Of a stretch of 55,364 nucleotides of DNA, positions 18,125-25,584 are shown in pieces (the first letter of the stretch is position 1; the number at the start of each line of letters is the position of its first letter). The stretch covers positions 1-55,364 of the forward strand of contig JANYCZ010000072.1 of NCBI GenBank assembly GCA_025360015.1, written 5' to 3'. The notes beneath the pieces are model-generated. The model did not search any database, was not told the DNA's origin, and saw only the letters and a program-made list of their open reading frames with translations. The stretch comes from Verrucomicrobiota bacterium (GTDB taxonomy: Bacteria > Verrucomicrobiota > Verrucomicrobiia > Verrucomicrobiales > Verrucomicrobiaceae). The translations under genes were made by a program, and so were the position numbers.

Positions 18125-19258
18125 TCACTTCACCTCAAACAACTTGCTGTCCAGCACCTTGCCATCCTGCACCAGATCAACGCGGTACTTTCCTGCTGGC
18201 AGGCCCTTCTTCACCGTGAGCGAAGAGTCGATGTCATCACTCACTCCGGCTTCCACATCCGCCGTGGCCAGCACCTGCTCCTTCCCGCCTTCAGCCTCCA
18301 GCAGCACCCAGACGAGTTGCACGCCTTTGACCAGTGCCTCCTGCTTCAGCTTCCAGCGTGCATGCAGCTCGGTGTCATCGGTGGTGAAAGCTTTCACTTC
18401 TTTGCCGGGTTCGCCCTTGCCGTCGTCACGAAACAACTGCGAGGAGTCGAGTTCGAGTTTCGTGGCACCGGCCATCGGCGCACCGACTTTCACGGTGAAC
18501 TTTTCATGCGCGACTTCCTGCCCGTCGAGCTGCAGCGAAACTTCGTGCTTGCCCGCAGGCCAGCCACCGGCGGGGATGAAGGAAAAGGAGAACGGTACGG
18601 CGTCCTTGTTCTCCTCCATCGTGAAGCTCCGCGTGCCCGCGTCATCCACCTTGCCGTTCACCAGCCACGTGACCTCCAGCCATGAGGCCAGCCCAAAATT
18701 GCCCGAGCCCACCAGGAACACTTTGTCCATGCCGGCAAAGTCATGCGTCTCATCGACAGGCTTGCTGTTTTCATCCTTGCCCTTGGCCAGGACAGCGCTC
18801 AAAAACTTGCTCGGGGTGGCACCTTCGGGCGGCGCGACGCGGAAGGGGAATTCGCCCAGCGGCTTGTCATCGAATGTGACCTCCACGTTGTAACAAGCCC
18901 CCACCGGCAGCGGTTGCTTGGGCTTCATGTCAAAGCCCACAAACGTGTCTTCCCCGAAGGAGAAGATGACACCTTTGTTCACCGTGGCCACGTCCACCTT
19001 GGCCTCGGCGAGCACATCCTCACGAAACATGAACTTGGCCGCCACCACCCCGGACTTCGGCCGGCCCTTCAGCTCAATGGAAAGAAACACCGTTTCGTCC
19101 TGCTTGAAAAACTCCGCCGTGTCCTTCGGCGACTGGTCTTCCTTGAACCCATGGCAGTACGTGGCCTTCTTTAGATCCCCCTCCGCTGCTTGGAGCGAGA
19201 CATGGGTGATCGCCAGGCTGAAACTCAACAACAAGAGAGGAACGAGAGATGTTTTCAT
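18125..19258 (-). CDS. Secreted protein of unknown function, beta-rich
   Basis: A 377-residue exported protein that I do not assign to a named family. The signal peptide starts MKTSLVPLLLLSFSLA and ends near LQAAEG. The mature part is alternating hydrophobic/polar and rich in K, D, V and F. It has repeated segments resembling immunoglobulin-like sandwiches: LPVGACYNVEVTFDDKPLGEF, PAGKHEVSLQLDGQEV and LPAGKYRVDLVQDGKVLDSKLFEV share the pattern LPxGxYxVxLxxDGxxL. This suggests two or three related beta domains. The ATG at 19258 gives the signal peptide, and upstream codons would weaken it. No enzymatic motif is visible. It may be a periplasmic or surface binding protein. Confidence 0.8.
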   Translation of the reverse strand: MKTSLVPLLLLSFSLAITHVSLQAAEGDLKKATYCHGFKEDQSPKDTAEFFKQDETVFLSIELKGRPKSGVVAAKFMFREDVLAEAKVDVATVNKGVIFSFGEDTFVGFDMKPKQPLPVGACYNVEVTFDDKPLGEFPFRVAPPEGATPSKFLSAVLAKGKDENSKPVDETHDFAGMDKVFLVGSGNFGLASWLEVTWLVNGKVDDAGTRSFTMEENKDAVPFSFSFIPAGGWPAGKHEVSLQLDGQEVAHEKFTVKVGAPMAGATKLELDSSQLFRDDGKGEPGKEVKAFTTDDTELHARWKLKQEALVKGVQLVWVLLEAEGGKEQVLATADVEAGVSDDIDSSLTVKKGLPAGKYRVDLVQDGKVLDSKLFEVK

Positions 19259-19333
19259 GTTGGGCATGAAACCACAGGGCAGGGAGATGGCAAGGTGCAT
19301 GAGGAGCTGGCCCTCATACTTTCCAATCGGTCC

Positions 19334-19969
19334 TCACACTTTGGCCACCTCGAGAAGCCAGATACCAATGAGCTTGGACCAGTCCACGAATGAAATCTCC
19401 GCCTCCTTGAGCCGCAGGGCTTTCACCATGACGGGCAGTTGCTTTTGAAAGCGGCGGTATTGCTTGACGAGCGCCGCTTTGCCCGGGAGCACCTGATTTG
19501 CCGAGCTATGTGTATTCAACCAGTTGCGGACGTGGCCGATCACAGCACCTGGATCATTACCATGAGCGCGAATGTCCTGCCCGGCGATGTCGGAGAGGTA
19601 TTTTTGATAGCGATACGGTTCGACATCCAAAATGAGGGCGCCCTTCGCTTTATGCCGTGCGCTGCCTAATTTCGCCGCGCCGAGAAACAAGCCAAGCTCG
19701 AAGGGCATATTGAAGCGAGGCAGCTTCGAGCTGCGATCCAGCTGCGTTCTGGAGATGTCGTGGATGCTCAGCCCACAGTCCCCAATAATGCGGAGAATCT
19801 TTTCGACACGCACCTCTGTCGCACTATCAGCCTCCAAGGCGCAGCGCGGTACGTAGTCACAGGCCTTGAGCACGAAGACGATAGCACGCAGCAGGGGCAG
19901 GTATTTGCCATCAAACGGGCAGTTGATGAAGACTTGCCGCTGATAGTCCCGTCCGCGTCTTATTTCCAC
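19334..19969 (-). CDS. TIR/deoxyribosyltransferase-like protein (VFINCPFD family)
   Basis: A 211-residue cytoplasmic protein from a widespread uncharacterised family that starts with VFINCPFD. The layout (strand VFINCPF, then a helix; SIHDIS at 69-73; NMPFELGLFLGA with Glu91) resembles TIR and nucleoside 2-deoxyribosyltransferase folds, in which the Glu of the ELG motif is catalytic and attacks NAD or a nucleoside glycosidic bond. This fold call is inference from motif order. The predicted start is GTG at 19969, which overlaps the upstream small gene by 10 nt, so translation is probably coupled. It forms a two-gene unit and could be an effector in a defence or signalling pair. Confidence 0.72.
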   Translation of the reverse strand: MEIRRGRDYQRQVFINCPFDGKYLPLLRAIVFVLKACDYVPRCALEADSATEVRVEKILRIIGDCGLSIHDISRTQLDRSSKLPRFNMPFELGLFLGAAKLGSARHKAKGALILDVEPYRYQKYLSDIAGQDIRAHGNDPGAVIGHVRNWLNTHSSANQVLPGKAALVKQYRRFQKQLPVMVKALRLKEAEISFVDWSKLIGIWLLEVAKV

Positions 19970-20130
19970 TTCCCGTCTCTCTTGGATGGATGTTCTGCCG
20001 CGATGCCCTTCATGACAGCGCTACGGAGGCGAGCTTCAGGGATGGTGCCTTTCTGCGGTTGCGGACGCAGCACCACCTCGACGCCGCCGATCTTGATGCG
20101 GGTAGGTGAGGCAGAGGATTGTTTAGCCAT
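19960..20130 (-). CDS. Small basic partner protein of the TIR-like gene
   Basis: A 56-residue, strongly basic protein that I do not recognise. It includes RIKIGGVEVVLRPQPQKGT and ends KRDGKWK. Its stop codon lies inside the start region of the downstream TIR-like gene (10-nt overlap), which argues that it is a real gene co-evolving with it. The ATG at 20130 was chosen; a TTG five codons upstream is possible. An AT-rich segment (TTTTATAG on the minus strand near 20150) could hold the promoter. A regulatory or antitoxin-like role is only a guess. Confidence 0.55.
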   Translation of the reverse strand: MAKQSSASPTRIKIGGVEVVLRPQPQKGTIPEARLRSAVMKGIAAEHPSKRDGKWK

Positions 20131-20373
20131 GGACTCAAGATTCAATGACCGCTATAAAATGCAAATATGAAACAGGATTTCTTTTGCCAAGTTTGCCCGC
20201 GCCTCACCTATGATGGCTCTTACTGAAGCCTAACCTGATCCTTCACCTGCGCCACACCGGCGATAGGACAGTACAGGCCGCCATCGCAGAACAAGCTGCT
20301 TTTGACTCGCGGCGTATGAGGGCTTGTCATAGAAGCAGACCGGCGCTGCGTGTGATGGCACCAACTACACGCC

Positions 20374-21423
20374 TCACTTCGCCTGACCTGGTACCGGAGC
20401 CTGAAAAATTTGTGTCAGGGTCAAACCAGCGCCAGCCAGTTTGGCGATGGTGGCCTCCGCCTGCACACCGGGGACGAGGCGGCGCAGAGATTTTGAAATG
20501 AACGGATGATCCTCCGGCATGTAGCTTCCACGCCGCACGATGTAGATCTGCCGTGCCACCAGCGCCAGATCATCGACTTCGGCCAATTGCAGGATCTCAC
20601 ACATTTTCAGCAGATCTTCCTGGGGCGTCACATACTTGATGTCTTTGAGCGACGGTTCCCAGAGTTCAGGCATCTCGGTCAGCATCTCCTTCATGCCGGG
20701 TATGTCTTTGATGGTGCCCTGCCACGCGTGAAATTGAAACGGCTGGATCTCCCGGCTCTGCGCAAACGCCTGCACGACAGCGTCGGCGTCCTGCTTGCCT
20801 TGAATGCGGAGGGTCGTTCCGCGTTCATAAGCCGCCCAGCCGTTCTGCGGCCACAGGTGCTGTGCGGCGTCATACTGTTTCAGCGCTCCGTCGTAATTTC
20901 CCTGGTCGTGCAGGTCGATCCCTTCTCTCACCAGCTTTATTGAGGGGGCCATGAAAGCTCCGCAATGCTGCATGAGGCTGGTGATGAGTTTCCCCGTGGT
21001 ATCGTCGAGATCACCACGGTTCATCGTCATCCGCAGGATCGTCTGCGCCCGGTCAGGATCGCCCGCCGCCAGCAATGCGCCAGCGTGCAGCATGGCCAGT
21101 CCCGGATCGCCCGGGACCACCTCGTAGTACATCTGCCAGAAGTTCGCATTGTGCTGCACCAGCTTGCGGCTGTCCAGTTTGCGCCAGGACTCGTCTGGCG
21201 TTGCTTTGTCGAGTTTAGCGAGGGTCTTGCCTTCCTTCGACATCCAGTCGTGAATGCCGGGAAACTTCGTCCCTTCAGAGGGATTGAGGCGGTCCTGCAT
21301 GAGCTGCACCACCGCCACTCCCATCACACGTGCCCCGGACATCTCGGGTGTGTCTATCTGCGCATTGAGAGAAACGAGGGCGCAGAGAGAGAAGGCCACT
21401 CCTGACAGGGTCGGTAATTTCAT
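20374..21423 (-). CDS. Secreted protein with TPR-like helices
   Basis: A 349-residue exported protein. Signal peptide MKLPTLSGVAFSLCALVSLNA is followed by helical repeats, including PGLAMLHAGALLAAGDPDRAQTIL and DLHDQGNYDGALKQYDAAQHLWPQNGWAAYERGTTL, which match the TPR pattern (G-Y-A-P spacing). TPR solenoids bind protein partners. The C-terminal third (EDLLKMCEILQLAEVDDLALVARQIY) is helical with no recognised domain. The 243-nt gap upstream of the TIR-like pair contains no convincing gene. The gene is transcribed away from the EF-G gene, with 355 nt between their starts. Confidence 0.8.
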   Translation of the reverse strand: MKLPTLSGVAFSLCALVSLNAQIDTPEMSGARVMGVAVVQLMQDRLNPSEGTKFPGIHDWMSKEGKTLAKLDKATPDESWRKLDSRKLVQHNANFWQMYYEVVPGDPGLAMLHAGALLAAGDPDRAQTILRMTMNRGDLDDTTGKLITSLMQHCGAFMAPSIKLVREGIDLHDQGNYDGALKQYDAAQHLWPQNGWAAYERGTTLRIQGKQDADAVVQAFAQSREIQPFQFHAWQGTIKDIPGMKEMLTEMPELWEPSLKDIKYVTPQEDLLKMCEILQLAEVDDLALVARQIYIVRRGSYMPEDHPFISKSLRRLVPGVQAEATIAKLAGAGLTLTQIFQAPVPGQAK

Positions 21424-21542
21424 GTCACAACGTAGTCGCGCCATGTCCGATTGCGGAAGCACTTTTTCAGCACGGAACACTTAAAAGGTGCGGGCAGGCT
21501 TCTTGAAACCAACTGGACGGGTCTCTCGCGGTGCCCCTCACA

Positions 21543-21570
21543 TTGACAAAACCCAAATCGCATTTACTCT
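21543..21570 (+). promoter_or_regulatory. Candidate sigma-70 promoter of the EF-G paralogue
   Basis: A perfect -35 hexamer TTGACA at 21543-21548 is followed 16 nt later by TACTCT (21565-21570), a weak -10. A transcript from here would carry a leader of about 200 nt before the EF-G start at 21779. Confidence 0.4.
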
Positions 21571-21583
21571 ATCTTCGCGTCCT

Positions 21584-21730
21584 ATGACACCCCGCCCTCT
21601 CATCATCATATTTCATTCAGCCCGGCTACGGCCAAGGCTCGGGATGACTATGTCGTAGAGGATATAAGTCAGATTTTGCTGCTATCCCCGGGAGCCCTGA
21701 ATGCCGTCAGTCTGCATCAGGGCCTTTTCA
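21584..21730 (+). promoter_or_regulatory. Possible leader peptide and attenuator hairpin before EF-G paralogue
   Basis: A 24-codon ATG frame (21584-21658; begins MTPRPLIIIFHSARLRPRLG, ends with TAG) is followed after about 35 nt by the hairpin GCCCTGA-A-TGC ... GCA-TCAGGGC (21694-21723) and the short tract CTTTTC. A leader peptide plus terminator-like hairpin is the layout of a translational attenuator. The small frame has no ribosome-binding site and the U-tract is short, so the call is tentative. Confidence 0.3.
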
Positions 21731-21778
21731 TATCCAGCCGGGGAGCAGCACGTTCCAAATTTCGAACATCTGACTCTT

Positions 21779-23848
21779 ATGAAACTCAATCTGACTGACT
21801 CGGGCCGCATCCGCAACATTGGCATCGCCGCCCACATTGACGCTGGAAAAACCACGCTTACCGAACGCATTCTCTTCTACGCAGGGGCCATCCATGCGTG
21901 CGGAGACGTGCATGAAGGCAACACCACCACCGATTTCTCGGACATCGAACGCGAGAAGGGGATCACTATCTCCTCCGCCGCGGCTCCCTGTACGTGGACT
22001 CAGCAACCCGTCGCGGGCCTGACTCGCCTGTTCACCGGGCAGCCGCATCGGCTTAACATCATCGACACCCCTGGCCACGTCGATTTCACCGCTGAAGTCG
22101 AGCGCTCTCTCCGCGTGCTCGACGGCGCTGTCGCCGTCTTCTGCGGCGTCGGTGGCGTGCAGCCACAAAGCGAAACCGTCTGGCGTCAGATGGATCGCTA
22201 CCGCGTACCTCGCGTGGCCTTCATCAACAAGATGGACCGCCTCGGCGCGGATTTCTCCCGCGTGGTGAAAGAGTTGCAAACAAAGCTGGGCGCTTGCGCC
22301 TGGCCTGTGCTGTTGCCTTGGGGTGCCGAATCCACATTGCTCGGCCAGCTCGACATCATCGAAGAGCGCGCCCTGCGTACCCATGCTGACTCACCCACCG
22401 GCTTCATCGTGGAAGCCATTCCCGCCGAATGGCTCACCGCCGTCGAATCCGCACGTCGCGATCTTATCCAGGCTCTCGCCAGCCTTGACGACGAAATCGC
22501 CGAACTGTGGATCGAAAGCCAGCCCGTGCCTGCTCAGGCACTCCGCGCCGCGATACGTCGTCAGACCATCGCAGGCCGCTTCGTGCCCCTCATCGGCGGC
22601 AGCGCCTATAAACACATCGGCGTCTCCGCGCTGGTGGATGCCGTTGTGGACTTCCTCCCTGCACCTGAAGAAGTGCAGCGCGTGAACGCCATCGATGCGC
22701 CACTCGCCGCGCTCGCCTTCAAAATCGTGCGTCATCCGCAGGCAGGCCGCTTGGTCTATGTGCGCGTGTATTCCGGCACCCTCCAAAAAGGCACCCCGCT
22801 CTTCAATCCGCGCCTCGGCAAAACCGAGCGGTGCGGCAGGCTGCTCCGTGTCTTCGCCAAACGACGCGATGAACTCGAAAGCGTGCAAGCAGGCGACATC
22901 TGCGCCGTCACCGGACTGCGCGACTTCAGCACGGGCGATACCCTGTGCCTCGAAGATCATGCCATCATGCTGGAGCCGCCGGTGTTCCCTGAACCCGTCG
23001 TCAGCATGGCCATCGAGCCCGCGAAATCCGCCGACCAGTCACGTCTCGCCACCGCCCTGTCACGCCTCAGCGATGAGGATCCCACCTTCCGTGTCCGCAC
23101 GCATGAAGAGACCGGCCAGTGCCTCATCTCCGGTATGGGCGAGCTGCACCTCGAAGTGATCCGCGAAAAAATCCTGCGCGAGCATGGTGTCGAAACCATC
23201 GCTGGCGCACCCGAGATCGCGTGCCGCGAAACCATCACGCAAGAGGCTGAGGCCGATCATTTGCTCAAAAAGCAAAATGGCGGTTCCGGAATGTACGCAC
23301 GCGTGAAGGTCACTGTGCAGCCCCTCGAACGTGGCGGCGGCTTCGTCATTGAGGACGCCATCATCGGCGGCATCATCCCCTCCCAGTTCATGGGCGCGGT
23401 GCGCCGTGGCATCACCGAAGCTGCCGTCGCCGGTCCTCTGCGCGGCAGCCCGCTGGTCGATGTCCGCGTCCGCATCATCGACGGCGCCTTCCACGCCAAG
23501 GACTCCAACGACCAAGCCTTCCGCATGGCCGCTGGCGAAGCCCTGCGCGAGGCCGTGCGCCTGGCAGCCCCCGTGCTGCTGGAGCCCGTCATGCAGGTCG
23601 AATGCACTGTCACCGACGAGCACCAGGGAGACATCCTCGGCGATCTCAACCGTCGCCGCGCCCGCATCACCGGCATCGATCACCGCGGCACCGAATCCGG
23701 CATCCTCGCCGAGGTCCCCCTCGCCGAAATGTTCGGCTACGCCGGAGCGATTCGGAGCCTCTCACGCGGCCGCGCCAGCTACTCCATGGTCCCTACGAGT
23801 TATGAAGTTGTGCCAGCATCCGTGCTGCCACGCATGCTCAAAGCATAA
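21779..23848 (+). CDS. fusA: Elongation factor G family GTPase (probably a paralogue)
   Basis: A 689-residue translational GTPase. The G domain has G1 AHIDAGKTT (Lys24), G2 EREKGITISS, G3 DTPGHVDF, G4 NKMD and G5 GSAYK. Domain II (FKIVRHPQAGRLVYVRVYSG), domain III (MGELHLEV), domain IV (FHAKDSNDQAF) and the C-terminal domain V are all present, so it is full length. EF-G moves tRNA and mRNA through the ribosome or aids recycling. It is not next to rpsL, rpsG or tuf, so it is more likely a second EF-G than the str-operon copy. The ATG at 21779 opens MKLNLTDSGRIRNIGIAAH. Upstream it has a promoter and a possible attenuator, and downstream an intrinsic terminator, so it is monocistronic. Confidence 0.93.
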   Translation: MKLNLTDSGRIRNIGIAAHIDAGKTTLTERILFYAGAIHACGDVHEGNTTTDFSDIEREKGITISSAAAPCTWTQQPVAGLTRLFTGQPHRLNIIDTPGHVDFTAEVERSLRVLDGAVAVFCGVGGVQPQSETVWRQMDRYRVPRVAFINKMDRLGADFSRVVKELQTKLGACAWPVLLPWGAESTLLGQLDIIEERALRTHADSPTGFIVEAIPAEWLTAVESARRDLIQALASLDDEIAELWIESQPVPAQALRAAIRRQTIAGRFVPLIGGSAYKHIGVSALVDAVVDFLPAPEEVQRVNAIDAPLAALAFKIVRHPQAGRLVYVRVYSGTLQKGTPLFNPRLGKTERCGRLLRVFAKRRDELESVQAGDICAVTGLRDFSTGDTLCLEDHAIMLEPPVFPEPVVSMAIEPAKSADQSRLATALSRLSDEDPTFRVRTHEETGQCLISGMGELHLEVIREKILREHGVETIAGAPEIACRETITQEAEADHLLKKQNGGSGMYARVKVTVQPLERGGGFVIEDAIIGGIIPSQFMGAVRRGITEAAVAGPLRGSPLVDVRVRIIDGAFHAKDSNDQAFRMAAGEALREAVRLAAPVLLEPVMQVECTVTDEHQGDILGDLNRRRARITGIDHRGTESGILAEVPLAEMFGYAGAIRSLSRGRASYSMVPTSYEVVPASVLPRMLKA

Positions 23849-23863
23849 CCAAGTCGAATACGG

Positions 23864-23897
23864 CGGAGCCCGTCTCGAAAGAGGCGGGCTCCGTTTT
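23864..23897 (+). terminator. Intrinsic terminator of the EF-G gene
   Basis: CGGAGCCCG-T-CTC-GAAA-GAG-G-CGGGCTCCG followed by TTTTATA, 15 nt after the EF-G stop codon. The stem is almost perfect with a GAAA tetraloop. This is a strong Rho-independent terminator. Confidence 0.95.
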
Positions 23898-23995
23898 ATA
23901 CCCTCTAAATACGCTTCCTATACTGGAAAGCAGTTCGGAGCTTTAGCTCGTCGGCCTCAGCTATTGCACTTTCTGAGAATGATTATCCCTACCAC

Positions 23996-24562
23996 TCAGT
24001 CCGCAGATTCGAGTACCTTGTTCCATTCGTGCTGCAAGCCCTGAGCCTGGATCATCTCCAACAACTGCCGACGCGGCCAGTCCTCGCCCATCCCTGTCAG
24101 CATGCGGTTGATGTCTCGCAGATGCTTGGATGAGCCGCCTTCTCGGAAAAATTGCAGCTTGCGCACAATCACATATTCCGGAGGAGCAAATGCCACTTTT
24201 TCTCCATCAAGATCGGCTTCAACAACATGGGCGATGCCCCAGGTGTGCAGTGCATCCCTGCTGTTCAGGTAGATGTCGGCTTTGAAACCGGTTTCATGAT
24301 GAATGAGGTTGAAATGCCCGCGCTGATCACGGCTCCGCTCTGACTCGACGACTTCGAATGGCGGACAGTAAAATTCCTCAGCCGGAAAAGCTGCCAGGAA
24401 GCGTCGTACATCCTCACGTCGAAGAAAGAGAATGATGTCCACGTCATTCGTCATGCGCGGCTCGCCGTAGTAGATGGCCGCGACGCTGCCACTGACCATG
24501 TAGGGAACACCAAGCTGGTTGAGCTTCCCGGTAAAGATCAGATAAGGCTCAGGTGACAGCAT
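23996..24562 (-). CDS. Nucleotidyltransferase-fold protein A (AbiEii/MNT-like)
   Basis: A 188-residue protein of the DNA polymerase beta-type nucleotidyltransferase superfamily. The hallmark GSVAAIYYGEPRMTNDVDI (about 25-43) gives G-S and the DxD metal-binding pair. A third acidic residue follows in FKADIYL. This core is shared by AbiEii toxins, MNT antitoxins and related enzymes that transfer nucleotides to protein or RNA. The exact substrate cannot be read. It overlaps the preceding small gene by 14 nt and is probably translated in coupling with it. It faces a second, unrelated small-gene/nucleotidyltransferase pair head to head. Confidence 0.85.
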   Translation of the reverse strand: MLSPEPYLIFTGKLNQLGVPYMVSGSVAAIYYGEPRMTNDVDIILFLRREDVRRFLAAFPAEEFYCPPFEVVESERSRDQRGHFNLIHHETGFKADIYLNSRDALHTWGIAHVVEADLDGEKVAFAPPEYVIVRKLQFFREGGSSKHLRDINRMLTGMGEDWPRRQLLEMIQAQGLQHEWNKVLESAD

Positions 24563-24746
24563 ACATAAAAATCTCCTTCACCCGCTGCTGCACCTGCTCT
24601 TCGGTCCAGTCAGGATGCTGCTGGCGCAGGCGGGCGGCTTTGAGCCTGCGTGCACCCCAGTACAACTGAAACGCCGTGCGCAATTTCTGCGCGCCCGTCA
24701 TGCGCCGCAATGTGGCGATGTATTCAGGGGTGAGGTTGGAGGCCAT
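24549..24746 (-). CDS. Small helical partner of nucleotidyltransferase A
   Basis: A 65-residue basic, helical protein containing MTGAQKLRTAFQLYWGARRL and QHPDWTEEQVQQRVKEIF. I recognise this arrangement (LRxQHPDWxEEQVxxRVxExF next to a nucleotidyltransferase) as recurring in Planctomycetes and Verrucomicrobia, without a known function. The ATG at 24746 was chosen because the predicted -10 lies only 9 nt upstream. The gene ends inside the nucleotidyltransferase start (14-nt overlap). An antitoxin-like or regulatory partner role is inferred from the layout only. Confidence 0.7.
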   Translation of the reverse strand: MASNLTPEYIATLRRMTGAQKLRTAFQLYWGARRLKAARLRQQHPDWTEEQVQQRVKEIFMYAVT

Positions 24747-24755
24747 GGCGTGAGC

Positions 24756-24783
24756 ATAGTACAATGAGGTCCGCTCTGCACAA
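24756..24783 (-). promoter_or_regulatory. Candidate promoter of nucleotidyltransferase module A
   Basis: On the minus strand, TTGTGC (24783-24778), a 16-nt spacer and TACTAT (24761-24756) form a plausible sigma-70 promoter. Seven T residues lie just upstream. The -10 ends 9 nt before the ATG of the small gene, so the mRNA would have a leader of only a few bases. Confidence 0.4.
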
Positions 24784-24860
24784 AAAAAGCGGCTGAGTTT
24801 CGCCTCAATCCACTTGGCGGAGAGGGCTTGCCATTCTGGCCGAAACAGGTAAAGTCATCC

Positions 24861-25040
24861 ATGGTAAATGACCTGACGGAGCCTCTAAAAAAGCGCGTGG
24901 GCGGCAGTCTGTCGCGCGTGCCGCCATTGCAGCGGCTGGAGATGCTTCGGCGCAATGCGCTGATGCTGCGCGGCGGGAAATGGTCACCACCCCCAGACGA
25001 TGGAACCCTCGTTCGAAAAGTTGTTGGTCTTGCTCGCTGA
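24861..25040 (+). CDS. Small basic partner of nucleotidyltransferase B
   Basis: A 59-residue basic protein (begins MVNDLTEPLKKRVGG; later LQRLEMLRRNALMLRGGKW) that I do not recognise and that is not similar to the small partner of module A. It overlaps the downstream nucleotidyltransferase by 41 nt, which strongly suggests a true, coupled gene. It starts 114 nt from the divergent module A start, and the intergenic DNA is probably shared regulatory sequence. Confidence 0.6.
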   Translation: MVNDLTEPLKKRVGGSLSRVPPLQRLEMLRRNALMLRGGKWSPPPDDGTLVRKVVGLAR

Positions 25041-25473
25041 GCGAGGCATTAAGTTTATTGTGGTGGGTGGCATTGCCGTCACCCTGCAAGGCTATGTCCG
25101 CTTTACAGAAGATGTGGATCTGCTGATCGAGGACAGTGCTGAAAATATTAATCTGCTGCTCAGCACCCTCAGCGGCTACGGAGAAGGTTTTGCTGCTGAA
25201 CTCACACCGGCGGACTTTTACGAAGGCGAAGGCGCGATTCGGATCGTCGAAGAAACTGAGCAATGCCAGATCGATATCTTCACTCGCATGACTGGGCGAC
25301 GTTATGCAGATGTGATCGTTGATGCCGATACATTGATGCTGAGAAGCCTTCAGATTCGATATGCCTCGAAATCGTCATTGATAGGCTGGAAGGAGAATTC
25401 GGTGCGGGAGAAGGACAGGCTGGATGCCATGGCACTGCGCAAGTTGCAAAGCGACCCTCATTCACTGGATTGA
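25000..25473 (+). CDS. Nucleotidyltransferase-fold protein B
   Basis: A 157-residue nucleotidyltransferase-fold protein. The motif GGIAVTLQGYVRFTEDVDLLI (about 23-43) supplies the G-G and D-V-D residues, and QIDIFTR the third carboxylate. It resembles small AbiEii/DUF6036-type enzymes. It differs from protein A in length and surroundings, but the catalytic pattern is the same. It is second in a two-gene unit with a 41-nt overlap. Its end faces the gnd terminator. Enzymatic activity is predicted from the intact acidic triad. The target is unknown. Confidence 0.82.
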   Translation: MEPSFEKLLVLLAERGIKFIVVGGIAVTLQGYVRFTEDVDLLIEDSAENINLLLSTLSGYGEGFAAELTPADFYEGEGAIRIVEETEQCQIDIFTRMTGRRYADVIVDADTLMLRSLQIRYASKSSLIGWKENSVREKDRLDAMALRKLQSDPHSLD

Positions 25474-25487
25474 TTCGCGCAGTGCAC

Positions 25488-25519
25488 AAAAAAGGCGGCT
25501 GAGTTGCCCCAGCCGCCTT
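25488..25519 (-). terminator. Intrinsic terminator of gnd
   Basis: On the minus strand AAGGCGGCT-(10 nt)-AGCCGCC-TTTTTT lies about 65 nt after the gnd stop. A second perfect hairpin, GAGTTGC-TGT-GCAACTC (25560-25576), lies between the stop and this terminator. The convergent nucleotidyltransferase B gene ends 15 nt from the T-run. Confidence 0.9.
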
Positions 25520-25584
25520 CAAAGTAGTCCAATTGCGCCGCAACTGGAGTCAGAAGCACGAGTTGCACAGCAACTCGGCTATCC

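Noticed and set aside
20200..20373. Possible gene remnant in the gap between the TIR-like pair and the TPR gene
   Set aside because: A minus-strand frame of about 36 codons (ending AQVKDQVRLQ) looks protein-like, but it is too short and has no recognisable family or partner.
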